A program made the position numbers and the translations under genes. A model generated the notes under the pieces. The model ran no database searches. It had not been told where the DNA came from and worked only from the letters and a program-made list of their open reading frames with translations. 34,887 nt of DNA from Roseibium sp. TrichSKD4 (GTDB lineage Bacteria; Pseudomonadota; Alphaproteobacteria; Rhizobiales; Stappiaceae), in assembly GCF_000148725.1 (NCBI RefSeq), contig NZ_GL476319.1:2009-36895 (forward strand), in the 5' to 3' direction. Every line of letters begins with the position of its first letter. Position 1 is the stretch's first letter. Below, piece by piece: positions 24,079-30,278 of this stretch.

Positions 24079-24440
24079 CCCTCGCGCAGTGCCGGCCCAG
24101 AATCCTAGACAAGGACTGGACCTCTTGGGTCCACGAGCTCCCATGCGTGGTGACCGGTCGCATCGGTGAAGGTGTCCAGCAAGCGCACATCCGTTACGTC
24201 GATCATGAAGCCGACAAACCCCTGACCGGCATGGGACGCAAACCGGATGATCGGTACTCGTTACCGCTGTGGTGGGAACAACACCAGCGTCAGCACTCCA
24301 TGAATGAACGGGAGTTTTGGGAACGGGAGGGAAAGAACCCGCTCTTGATCTGCGCTCGGCTTCAGGAACTGTTCCCAGATACGCATGCAGCGACAATTTT
24401 CATTCTCGCGCAAATCGATCCGAAGTGGAGAAGACGATGA
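24075..24440 (+). CDS. DUF968/Ref-like HNH nuclease-type protein
   Basis: A 121-residue protein from the ATG at 24075 (ATGA overlap). It contains PCVVTGRIGEGVQQAHIRY, then GMGRKPDDRYSLPLWWEQHQRQHSMNEREFWEREG. This is the layout CVVTG....AH.R....G.G.KPDD....PL...HH..QH....FW of DUF968/Ref-type HNH nucleases of phages, with His residues at the expected places although the second Cys of the usual pair is absent. P1 Ref is a RecA-dependent nuclease, so a recombination role fits the neighbours. Confidence 0.75.
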   Translation: MTLAQCRPRILDKDWTSWVHELPCVVTGRIGEGVQQAHIRYVDHEADKPLTGMGRKPDDRYSLPLWWEQHQRQHSMNEREFWEREGKNPLLICARLQELFPDTHAATIFILAQIDPKWRRR

Positions 24441-24775
24441 ACGCACATGACCCCAACATGAAAACCGAAAAATCCGGATTCCCCAACAGCGATAGTCGTT
24501 TCGGACGTGCGGATTACAATCTAGCTCCGGGACAACCAGCGCGAAAACCGGCGCCGGAAATCCGAAAAGTGATGTCGGAACTTCTGGAGCAACAAGAGGT
24601 CGAACTCAGGGAAGCGAATGGCCAACTTGAAGTTCAACACGCCCAATTAAACGACCTCACTGCCGATATCGCCGATATGACCGCGAAACGAGATGAGGCG
24701 AAACAGCAAGTCACAGCCCTTCGTGCTGCCCTCTCCGCGCTCTACAGCGAGCAACCGAACGATCAGGAGCGGTAG
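24437..24775 (+). CDS. Coiled-coil hypothetical protein
   Basis: A 112-residue protein from the ATG at 24437 (ATGA overlap with the nuclease gene). The first 40 residues are polar and probably disordered (HDPNMKTEKSGFPNSDSRFGRADYN). Residues about 45-105 form a continuous heptad-rich helix (ELLEQQEVELREANGQLEVQHAQLNDLTADIADMTAKRDEAKQQVTAL). It is the last gene of the recombination operon before the leftward SLATT cassette. A scaffold or DNA-binding accessory role is possible; no family is recognised. Confidence 0.7.
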   Translation: MNAHDPNMKTEKSGFPNSDSRFGRADYNLAPGQPARKPAPEIRKVMSELLEQQEVELREANGQLEVQHAQLNDLTADIADMTAKRDEAKQQVTALRAALSALYSEQPNDQER

Positions 24776-24816
24776 TCTCCATGAAAAAAGACAGATTCAA
24801 CCCCGCTCAAGAAGCG

Positions 24817-25356
24817 TTACGAAACTGCGCCGCATTCAGATTGCTTCCTATAAGTGTAACCTTCAAAGGAAAGCACCGAAGCCAACGGGCTTTGCCACCA
24901 CGGAATAATGAGCCGCTCGCCTGCGGGATAGATACCTGTTGCATCCAGCGCATCATTATAAGCTTTCGCGTCGATAGCACGCAGTGTCGGCGGTTCACTC
25001 GCTGTTATTCGGATCATCTGGGCCTGCCATTTTGCACAAGCATCCTCGCAGCCATCCAATTGTCCCTCAATGTCAGCCAGCAGATAATAATAATCTTTCT
25101 GCAGCTGCTGATGGGTTCGAGCTCGCCCTGCAAGATCAAAAACAAGCTGGATCGATCCGACAGTAGCAATCAAGGCACCAATATAAATCAAGTCGATCCC
25201 AAACTCGGAACTCAAGTCACTCATCGCACCGGCACCGAGGATCACGACAAGGAAACTCAGCACCTTATTGAACCGATCGAAAAGTCTCAGGCATGCAGTG
25301 TGATACAGCGCATTGCGCAAGATATTGAAGCGGAGATTGTCGCGATCCATGGCCAT
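24817..25356 (-). CDS. SLATT-domain two-transmembrane protein
   Basis: A 179-residue protein with two closely spaced hydrophobic helices (about 31-46 and 58-75: LSFLVVILGAGA and IYIGALIATVGSIQLVFDLAG), followed by ARTHQQLQKDYYYLLADIEG and then ITASEPPTLRAIDAKAYNDALDATG. The 2TM hairpin, the H..L...Y..L helix and the EPP....D....N motif match SLATT domains, known as membrane effectors linked to SMODS/SLOG nucleotide-signalling defence systems. No nucleotide cyclase or SLOG sensor is seen beside it. It runs opposite to its surroundings with two small genes before it, the layout of a phage moron. Confidence 0.72.
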   Translation of the reverse strand: MAMDRDNLRFNILRNALYHTACLRLFDRFNKVLSFLVVILGAGAMSDLSSEFGIDLIYIGALIATVGSIQLVFDLAGRARTHQQLQKDYYYLLADIEGQLDGCEDACAKWQAQMIRITASEPPTLRAIDAKAYNDALDATGIYPAGERLIIPWWQSPLASVLSFEGYTYRKQSECGAVS

Positions 25357-25358
25357 TG

Positions 25359-25538
25359 TCAGTCGTCCTTCGGTCGTGTTGCTAGTGTTTCCACTTGTTG
25401 TCCAGTGTCGGTGTCTGCGCTGGGTAAAGAGGCCGCACCAGCGACCGTGTCTTGTGATTGTTTTAGCGGCTGCCTTGGTCCCAGAGATTTGTTGAACATC
25501 ATTGTTGGATCAACAGCTTCTACGAATTTCTTACTCAT
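25359..25538 (-). CDS. Small hypothetical protein upstream of the SLATT gene
   Basis: A 59-residue protein from the ATG at 25538, with AAGGAAG upstream. It begins MSKKFVEAVDPTMMFNKSLGPRQ and continues with a polar Ser/Thr/Asp/Gln-rich, probably disordered tail. It ends two bases before the SLATT start, so the two are coupled. It could be a modulator or sensor for the membrane protein; no family is recognised. Confidence 0.6.
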   Translation of the reverse strand: MSKKFVEAVDPTMMFNKSLGPRQPLKQSQDTVAGAASLPSADTDTGQQVETLATRPKDD

Positions 25539-25680
25539 GAGATTCACTTCCTTCTGTCTCGTTCAGATCGAGGTGATAGGGGCCGGTGTGCGTTGCGTCG
25601 CGCATCGGCTCCATGAATACATTACCAGTAATGTTCTGCTTTTGTCCAAGCGAAACGAGATAGCCCATCCAAGGGACCAT
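25531..25680 (-). CDS. Small hypothetical protein, first gene of the SLATT cassette
   Basis: A 49-residue frame from the ATG at 25680 to TAA 25531, overlapping the next start by eight bases (CATGAGTAAG holds both). The product begins MVPWMGYLVSLGQKQNITGN and ends in an acidic NETEGSESHE. GAGAG lies about six bases before its start. The precise overlap suggests a real coupled gene, although at this length chance is not excluded. Confidence 0.5.
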   Translation of the reverse strand: MVPWMGYLVSLGQKQNITGNVFMEPMRDATHTGPYHLDLNETEGSESHE

Positions 25681-25710
25681 ACCGGACTCTCATTTTGCTG
25701 AAGTTGTTGC

Positions 25711-25743
25711 CGCCCAACTTGGGCGGGTTCGCCCGCCCCTTTT
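25711..25743 (+). terminator. Overlapping hairpins with a terminator-like form
   Basis: GGGCGGG (25721-25727) pairs with CCCGCCC (25732-25738) across a TTCG tetraloop and is followed by CTTTTC. A competing hairpin, CGCCC (25711-25715) with GGGCG (25721-25725), uses the same 5' arm, so the two exclude each other. The spot lies between the leftward cassette and the rightward run beginning at 25799. It may terminate rightward read-through or act as an attenuator. Confidence 0.5.
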
Positions 25744-25798
25744 CTGAACGCATCGCGACAGTGCGTTCCGACAAGGAACACAGCCAAGGAGGTCAAAG

Positions 25799-26170
25799 AT
25801 GAACATGCAATCAATAAAGCGAATGTTCGAACTGATAAATAGTTCTCATCAGCGAGCCACGGACGAACACAGTGAATTCCTTACTCTTTACGAGAGCCTC
25901 GTTGTCCAGTCCACGCCCGCCTGTTCTCGGGAATTCGGTAAAATCAACGTACGTGTTACAAATCATGGCAAAAAGCAGGACTATTTTCTTGAACTGACCC
26001 CTGCTGATTTTGCTTGGTGGCGCGAGAGAATCCTTCATGGAGGCGTTCGGTTCACGAACGGCGTCAGCGATGTTCGCGCATCCATTTACGAACGCTTAGC
26101 GAACTCGGCGCAGGCGCACATGCTCGAACCTTCCGAGCGCGCGGAACTCATAAACATTCTGAAATCCTAG
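25799..26170 (+). CDS. Hypothetical protein
   Basis: A 123-residue protein with a strong AGGAGG upstream of its ATG. It has a helical N-terminus (SIKRMFELINSSHQRATDEHSEFLTLYESLV), a central strand pair (INVRVTNHGKKQDYFLELT) and a helical end with ERLANSAQAHMLEPSERAELINILKS. No signal peptide or membrane segment is seen. It is the first gene of the rightward run after the SLATT insert. No family is recognised. Confidence 0.7.
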   Translation: MNMQSIKRMFELINSSHQRATDEHSEFLTLYESLVVQSTPACSREFGKINVRVTNHGKKQDYFLELTPADFAWWRERILHGGVRFTNGVSDVRASIYERLANSAQAHMLEPSERAELINILKS

Positions 26171-26188
26171 ACTTGACGCAGCAGAATT

Positions 26189-26242
26189 CCCCTGCCCACG
26201 ACCGCTAAACCATGGACAGGGGCGCAACGGCCGCAAGCGGCC
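26189..26242 (+). promoter_or_regulatory. Hairpin-forming leader upstream of the TerB-like gene
   Basis: CCCCTG (26189-26194) can pair with CAGGGG (26217-26222), and GGCCG (26229-26233) with CGGCC (26238-26242) around a CAAG loop. The second hairpin ends 23 bases before the TerB-like ATG. There is no T-tract, so this is more likely a translational or RNA-stability element than a terminator. Confidence 0.35.
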
Positions 26243-26265
26243 ATCACCAACCGAAGGAAGCTAAC

Positions 26266-26694
26266 ATGCTTGGAAAATTGAAACAAAAGCTCGAAGGATC
26301 GATGAACCGGTTCAAGGGCAAGACGGACTTTCTGGAAGCGGTATGTGCAGCAGCCGCACTGGTCGCCGCAGCAGACGGCGAGATCGAGGATGCGGAAATC
26401 AAGGCCACCATTCAGGGCATCTCCTCCAATCCGGTACTTGCTGGCGCGTTCCCGTCTCGCCAGATCGAACAGACGCTGGAGCAGATGTTCGAACGGACCA
26501 AGGGCCGTGCTGGGCGCATGGGTCTCTATGGCGAGATTGACGACATCAAGGACGATCCGGAAATGGCAGAGACGGTCTATCTGACCGCACTCGACATCTC
26601 CGAAAGCGACGGCCAGATCGAGCCTGAAGAAAAGGCGGTCCTTGAGAAGATCGCCGCCAAGCTTGGCTTGAACCCGGCAAATTACGACGTCTGA
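26266..26694 (+). CDS. TerB-like protein
   Basis: A 142-residue protein whose ATG at 26266 has AAGGAAG upstream. It has the tellurite-resistance TerB/DUF533-type all-helical fold pattern: FLEAVCAAAALVAAADGEIEDAEIKATIQGI in the first half and a second copy-like segment, AETVYLTALDISESDGQIEPEEKAVLEKIAAKLGL, each with the acidic ADGEI / SDGQI loop. Such proteins act near the membrane in stress and phage-response systems; the exact role is unknown. A single-pass small protein and a band-7-like protein follow, so the three may act together at the membrane. Confidence 0.85.
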   Translation: MLGKLKQKLEGSMNRFKGKTDFLEAVCAAAALVAAADGEIEDAEIKATIQGISSNPVLAGAFPSRQIEQTLEQMFERTKGRAGRMGLYGEIDDIKDDPEMAETVYLTALDISESDGQIEPEEKAVLEKIAAKLGLNPANYDV

Positions 26695-26696
26695 TC

Positions 26697-26822
26697 GTGT
26701 TCTCGTTCCTCATTTTGATCAGTGGCATCGCGCTTGGTTGGTACCTGCGCGGTGCGGCGGGAAAGGCCAACCCGATCAACTACATCAAAGGCCTGTTTTC
26801 AGGAAAGGACGGGGCGCAATAG
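26697..26822 (+). CDS. Small single-pass membrane protein, 41 residues
   Basis: A short frame from GTG 26697 to TAG 26820-26822, two bases after the TerB-like stop, so translation is probably coupled. The product starts MFSFLILISGIALGWYLRG, one transmembrane helix, and has a short basic tail. No separate Shine-Dalgarno is seen. Its fit between TerB-like and band-7-like genes supports it as real. Confidence 0.6.
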   Translation: MFSFLILISGIALGWYLRGAAGKANPINYIKGLFSGKDGAQ

Positions 26823-26863
26823 CGCCCTGCCACCTCAACGAAAGACGCAGGAAAGGATCCAAC

Positions 26864-27268
26864 ATGAAAGATTTCGGGATCGGAGCGATTGTAGCCGCGA
26901 TCAGCATAGCATGTCTCGGACTTGTTGTCGGCGGTGGTTGGTACTCATACAAAACCGTGCAGGTCTGGGGTGCCGAGATGAGCGGCAAGGCTATCCTCGC
27001 AGAGGCAGAATTCAGCAAACAGGCTCGGGTTAAAGAGGCGCAAGCAAAAGCAGATGCGGCCTCGCTTGAGGGGCAGGCCGAACTGACCCGTGCCGAGTTT
27101 GCTGCAAAAGCAAATGCTGCACTGACTGAAGGACTGGGCGGCCCGGAAGCGTACCTTCGCTACCTCTACATTCGAATGCTTGAGGAACAAAGAGCGTCAA
27201 AACAGGTGATTTATCTTCCAACAGAAGCAGGTATGCCAATCCTCGAAGCTGGACGTCTCGGCAAATAA
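26864..27268 (+). CDS. Membrane-anchored band-7/SPFH-like helical protein
   Basis: A 134-residue protein from the ATG at 26864, with AAAGGAT upstream. Residues about 6-29 are one transmembrane helix (GAIVAAISIACLGLVVGGGWYSY). A long Ala/Glu/Lys-rich coiled coil then resembles the C-terminal coiled coil of SPFH proteins (AILAEAEFSKQARVKEAQAKADAASLEGQAELTRAEFAAKA). It ends with a GGPEAYLRYLYIRMLEEQ...VIYLPTEAG block, as in prohibitin-like proteins. No band-7 globular domain is present, so it is a truncated relative. It probably forms membrane assemblies, perhaps with the two genes before it. Confidence 0.7.
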   Translation: MKDFGIGAIVAAISIACLGLVVGGGWYSYKTVQVWGAEMSGKAILAEAEFSKQARVKEAQAKADAASLEGQAELTRAEFAAKANAALTEGLGGPEAYLRYLYIRMLEEQRASKQVIYLPTEAGMPILEAGRLGK

Positions 27269-27300
27269 GCACCCGCCCAAAGGTCAACGAGATGGCTGGA

Positions 27301-27600
27301 TGACGTTAGCAGGTGCCAAGACGGCCAATAAATGTCCAGTGAACCTGCCCTGTCGACTAGAGACTAGTCGGCCCTAACGCCGGGGTTACGAGCGTGACAG
27401 CCCGGAGAGACGGGCAACCTGAGAAATTTGTGGGCTGCTGTGTCGCGGACATTTAGCCCACGCCCAATCCGAAAATAACCGCCTTTGGAATGGTGAGCCA
27501 GGGCGACACAGCCGAAGGATTGGGACCGCTGCGACGGACATTTGGGGGCCTGTGCCGGGCCTCAACTTAGCTCGCAGGTAAAGCCCTCCCAAGGCAGGCA
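27301..27600 (+). ncRNA. Candidate structured non-coding RNA with loop-loop (kissing) pairings
   Basis: No gene fits the 353 bases between 27268 and 27622. Instead there are nested perfect pairings: hairpin C GCAGGT/ACCTGC (27309-27314/27343-27348); hairpin D, 9 bp (27352-27360/27364-27372, with one G-U); hairpin E GCCCG/CGGGC (27400-27404/27411-27415); hairpin P GTGGGCT/AGCCCAC (27430-27436/27455-27461); hairpin B CCCAATCC/GGATTGGG (27463-27470/27517-27524). The 18-base loop of P splits into GCTGTGTCGC, complementary over 10 bp to 27503-27512 in the loop of B, and GGACATTT, complementary over 8 bp to AAATGTCC (27330-27337) in the loop of C. A second GGACATTT at 27536-27543 could compete. I do not recognise a known RNA family. 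Confidence 0.6.
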
Positions 27601-27621
27601 AGAAATTTGAAAGGAACGGCC

Positions 27622-27849
27622 ATGAGCAAATCAAGCGAAGATACCACCCGCAGCTATGCGGCAGGAAAAGCCATCATCGATGGCCGGGATCCGAATGAAG
27701 CTCCAGAGATAATGATGACGCTGGAGCAGACCGTAGCCGCTGTGCTGCTCCTTCTTTACCCCGACCATAGGATGGCGGCGGCAATGCTCAATGAGGGCCT
27801 GCTCGAAGGCGTAGAACGGCGAATTTCAATGCATCAGGCCAAACGTTAA
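27622..27849 (+). CDS. Small hypothetical protein
   Basis: A 75-residue protein whose ATG at 27622 follows AAAGGAACGGCC. It has a polar start and a helical middle (MMTLEQTVAAVLLLLYPDHRMAAAMLNEGLLEGVERRISM), which is hydrophobic but interrupted by YPDH, so it is probably a soluble amphipathic protein. It is the first gene after the structured non-coding stretch, whose RNA could be its leader. No family is recognised. Confidence 0.65.
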   Translation: MSKSSEDTTRSYAAGKAIIDGRDPNEAPEIMMTLEQTVAAVLLLLYPDHRMAAAMLNEGLLEGVERRISMHQAKR

Positions 27850-27866
27850 TCCGAAAGGACGCTCCT

Positions 27867-28076
27867 ATGACGAACACACTCGGCGATGCACTGCCTGCAA
27901 AAATGAAAGAAATTCGGGAGGTTTTTATCCCGGCGTACCAAGAGATCGGTCCGGCTGGAGCGTTTGCCATCGCAATGATGAACGCTGCGTTGACAAGGGC
28001 AGAAATTGCCATGGCTGAAGGTGATGTTGTCGCCATGCTCGCAACTCACGAAGAGCTTTCCGAGTTCAAACTATGA
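27867..28076 (+). CDS. Small hypothetical protein
   Basis: A 69-residue helical protein (EIREVFIPAYQEIGPAGAFAIAMMNAALTRAEIAMAEGDVVAMLATHEEL) with AAAGGA before its ATG. Its stop overlaps the next start in an ATGA. The composition suggests a two-helix soluble fold. No family is recognised. Confidence 0.65.
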   Translation: MTNTLGDALPAKMKEIREVFIPAYQEIGPAGAFAIAMMNAALTRAEIAMAEGDVVAMLATHEELSEFKL

Positions 28077-28234
28077 AGGCCGGTTCTATGGATGCTTTAG
28101 GCTTTTTGCTGGTGGTGCTGCTGTCAGTAGTGACGTTCAAACCGGAAGCACTCGGCGGATGGATAGCCAAAGTCCACAAAGGCTACGAAAGCCAATCAAC
28201 CGACAACCCTCAACAGTTGAGGCCCGACAGATGA
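28073..28234 (+). CDS. Small membrane protein, 53 residues
   Basis: A short frame from ATG 28073 to TGA 28234, with ATGA overlaps at both ends. The first half has one hydrophobic helix (ALGFLLVVLLSVVTF), followed by a basic and polar tail with GGWIAKVHKGYESQS. The two exact overlaps with neighbours in the same direction are good evidence that it is translated. The function is unknown. Confidence 0.65.
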   Translation: MKAGSMDALGFLLVVLLSVVTFKPEALGGWIAKVHKGYESQSTDNPQQLRPDR

Positions 28235-28497
28235 CAGTTCTAAAGAAAGCCATGCCGTGGGCATGCACCTACCGCCACCAAGGTGCTGCGTATGGCGTAA
28301 CCATCTGCCACGATGATCCAGAGCAACTCTACGCGCAAATGAGCGCCGTGTTAGACGGCTTCGAGATCGAAGGATGGTCAGCCGGATACGTCCCCTCAGC
28401 CGCCAATTTGGAAGAGGGAACGAGGGAAGCCGAAAATGAGCCGACACCTGCCCCTTATCGGGAGTGGGTAGATCAATTCCGCAAACAGGTAAATTGA
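28231..28497 (+). CDS. Hypothetical protein
   Basis: An 88-residue protein from the ATG at 28231 (ATGA overlap; GAGG nine bases upstream). It contains KKAMPWACTYRHQGAAYGVTICHDDPEQLYAQM and then a DGFEIEGWSAGYVPSA block, which looks like alternating strands and a helix, and an acidic tail. No family is recognised. Confidence 0.7.
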   Translation: MTVLKKAMPWACTYRHQGAAYGVTICHDDPEQLYAQMSAVLDGFEIEGWSAGYVPSAANLEEGTREAENEPTPAPYREWVDQFRKQVN

Positions 28498-28510
28498 GAC
28501 CCGATAGATC

Positions 28511-28930
28511 ATGGATGACGATAAGCGAATGACCGCTCTCGTGGCCTACCTGCGCCAACACAACCTGAATGACTGGGCTGCTATAGCCTCATTCCTGCAG
28601 AAAACCAGCTCAGAGCTCGAGGCTGAGAACAAAGACCTAAAAGTGCGGATCAAAGCGGCAGAAGCTGCAAATGAACTTGACCGATCACGTGTCGCGAGAG
28701 CTCTCACTGCGCTCAACTCAGCAGTTAGAGGGCGTCAATGGGTGCTTGAAGGACGCGGCCCCTATGAGTGGGACGATGACGACTATCGAGCCGAATTCAG
28801 CTTGTGGGTTGATGACGTACAGAAAGCTGCAGAACTTTTCGCGATAATCGCTCGCGACTGGCACGGTTGCCCGATGGACGCAACCGAAATTCGGCACGCC
28901 CGCGCGATGCTTGCGCCAACCATGGCTTAA
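28511..28930 (+). CDS. Coiled-coil phage protein
   Basis: A 139-residue acidic protein. Residues about 30-65 form a coiled coil (FLQKTSSELEAENKDLKVRIKAAEAANELDRSRVARAL), then an RGRQWVLEGRGPYEWDDDDYRAEFSLWVDDVQ segment follows, typical of short accessory phage proteins. No catalytic motif is recognised. The gene is 13 bases after the previous one and 11 bases before the next. Confidence 0.7.
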   Translation: MDDDKRMTALVAYLRQHNLNDWAAIASFLQKTSSELEAENKDLKVRIKAAEAANELDRSRVARALTALNSAVRGRQWVLEGRGPYEWDDDDYRAEFSLWVDDVQKAAELFAIIARDWHGCPMDATEIRHARAMLAPTMA

Positions 28931-28941
28931 AGGTTCGACAG

Positions 28942-29268
28942 ATGAAAACAGGAATCGAGCGCATCGCCACCGAACGCCAACGCCAGATCGAAGGAGAAGG
29001 CTGGTCGGCAGAACACGATGACGACCACACCCACGGTGAACTCGCTGCTGCGGCGGCATGTTACGCGAATCCGCTGCATATCAGGATCACGGGTACTGGT
29101 GTTTGTTACTCAGAGTCAGCAAACAACATTCCCATAGGCTGGCCGATAAATTGGGGGTGTTATTACTGGAACCCATCCACTGACCCGATCCGCAATCTTG
29201 AAAAGGCTGGCGCATTGATCGCCGCTGAGATCGACAGATTGCTACGCCGTCAGAACCGAAAAACTTGA
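28942..29268 (+). CDS. Phage protein with the GIERIATERQRQIEGEGW motif
   Basis: A 108-residue protein starting at the ATG at 28942 (AGG eight bases upstream). The N-terminal ERIATERQRQIEGEGWSAEHDDDHTHGELAAAAACYA is a block I know from many small tailed-phage proteins, in which a conserved EHDD.H..GEL follows. The later PIRNLEKAGALIAAEIDRLLR is also family-typical. Function is unknown even in the family; the His/Asp cluster suggests metal binding. Confidence 0.8.
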   Translation: MKTGIERIATERQRQIEGEGWSAEHDDDHTHGELAAAAACYANPLHIRITGTGVCYSESANNIPIGWPINWGCYYWNPSTDPIRNLEKAGALIAAEIDRLLRRQNRKT

Positions 29269-29277
29269 GGCCTGCAG

Positions 29278-29472
29278 ATGCCGAACCGGATCAAAAGCTA
29301 CCGCGAGAAATCAGGCATGACCCTTGAACAACTCGCTGAAAGGACCGGTTCGAGCAAGGCATATATGTGGTCTTTGGAAAACAAGGCCAGTCCGAAACCA
29401 ACAGTGCAATTGGCTATCAAGCTCGCACGGGCTTTTGGCGTCACGGTTGAACAGCTTTTTGCAGAGACGTGA
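29278..29472 (+). CDS. XRE-type HTH protein
   Basis: A 64-residue protein that is just one HTH domain: RIKSYREKSGMTLEQLAERTGSSKAYMWSLENKASPKPTVQLAIKLARAFGVTVEQLF. It is the size of controller proteins and small phage regulators. The methyltransferase gene starts 12 bases downstream, so an autoregulatory or methyltransferase-controlling role is possible. Confidence 0.88.
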   Translation: MPNRIKSYREKSGMTLEQLAERTGSSKAYMWSLENKASPKPTVQLAIKLARAFGVTVEQLFAET

Positions 29473-29484
29473 AGGACCTGATCA

Positions 29485-29991
29485 TTGAACAAACCCGTTC
29501 TGGATCCATGCTGCGGTAGTCGAATGTTCTGGTTCGACAAAGCCGATGAAAGAGCAATATTCGGTGACATTAGATCAGAGCGCCATGAGCTTAAGGATGC
29601 CTCCAGCAAGGGCGGCTCTCGTCAACTTGTCATCCATCCTGACCTGCAGCTCGATTTCTGTCAGCTGCCCTTTCCGGATGAGCAATTTCACTTAGTCGTC
29701 TTTGATCCACCGCACCTCGTCCACAACGGCTCACATAGCTGGCTAGCGAAGAAATATGGGAAGCTTGGCACCGCTTGGCGGGACGATGTCCGGTGTGGGT
29801 TTGCAGAGTGTTTTCGGGTGCTGAAACCATTCGGTACTCTAATTTTCAAATGGAGCGAAGCGGACGTGAAAGTGTCTGAACTTCTCATGCTCACCGAAGA
29901 AAAACCGCTGATCGGGAACCGGTACGGGAAGAGATCCCAATCGCACTGGTTGGTTTTCATGAAACCCGGCCGGGAGGCCCATTCGGAGTAA
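29485..29991 (+). CDS. DNA methyltransferase-like protein
   Basis: A 168-residue protein from a TTG start at 29485, chosen because AAGGA lies upstream and the next in-frame start would remove the SAM motif. The start leads into PVLDPCCGSRMFWFDKAD. A FHLVVFDPPHLVHNG motif (about 69-83) stands where amino-methyltransferases have DPPY/NPPY, and KPFGTLIFKWSEADV follows. It fits the small phage DNA methyltransferases of this type; the modified base is not determined. It follows the XRE gene directly. Confidence 0.82.
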   Translation: MNKPVLDPCCGSRMFWFDKADERAIFGDIRSERHELKDASSKGGSRQLVIHPDLQLDFCQLPFPDEQFHLVVFDPPHLVHNGSHSWLAKKYGKLGTAWRDDVRCGFAECFRVLKPFGTLIFKWSEADVKVSELLMLTEEKPLIGNRYGKRSQSHWLVFMKPGREAHSE

Positions 29992-29995
29992 GACA

Positions 29996-30265
29996 ATGGC
30001 AAAGCGCTGGACCATGGAAGAGGATGAGTTTCTCTTCAATTTCTACTGCACTGCAACTGAGAGGATGATCGCCCTCAATGATCTGGATCGGTCACCATCA
30101 GCAATTAGGGCTCGAGTGAAGCTCATGCAAGACTCCGGGGCCTGGCGGGTACTGGAAGAGTGGTCTGAGGCAATGTCAGCGTTTCAGGAACGCTACGACG
30201 CCTGTTTCATCAACGCTGCCAAAACGAAAAAGCCTAAACCCAAGCATCTAAAAGTCGTCAATTAG
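29996..30265 (+). CDS. Small Myb/SANT-like or HTH protein
   Basis: An 89-residue basic protein with GGAG upstream of its ATG. It starts KRWTMEEDEFLFNFYCTATERMIALNDLDRSPSAIRARVKLMQDSGAW. The W...ED..L.......R.....L.RS..AI..R...L pattern resembles Myb/SANT-like DNA-binding proteins of phages. The C-terminal tail is Lys/Pro-rich. DNA binding is a reasonable inference. Confidence 0.65.
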   Translation: MAKRWTMEEDEFLFNFYCTATERMIALNDLDRSPSAIRARVKLMQDSGAWRVLEEWSEAMSAFQERYDACFINAAKTKKPKPKHLKVVN

Positions 30266-30278
30266 TGAGGCTAGACCG

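Noticed and set aside
24781-25701. Long rightward frame of 306 codons opposite the SLATT cassette
   Set aside because: It lies antisense to three coupled genes with good start sites and a recognisable 2TM/SLATT pattern; only its first 15 codons could be a gene remnant.
27352-27372. AGAGACTAGTCGG resembles the R element of a group I intron core
   Set aside because: No matching P, Q or S elements are found, there is no interrupted gene, and the bases are better explained by a local 9-bp hairpin.
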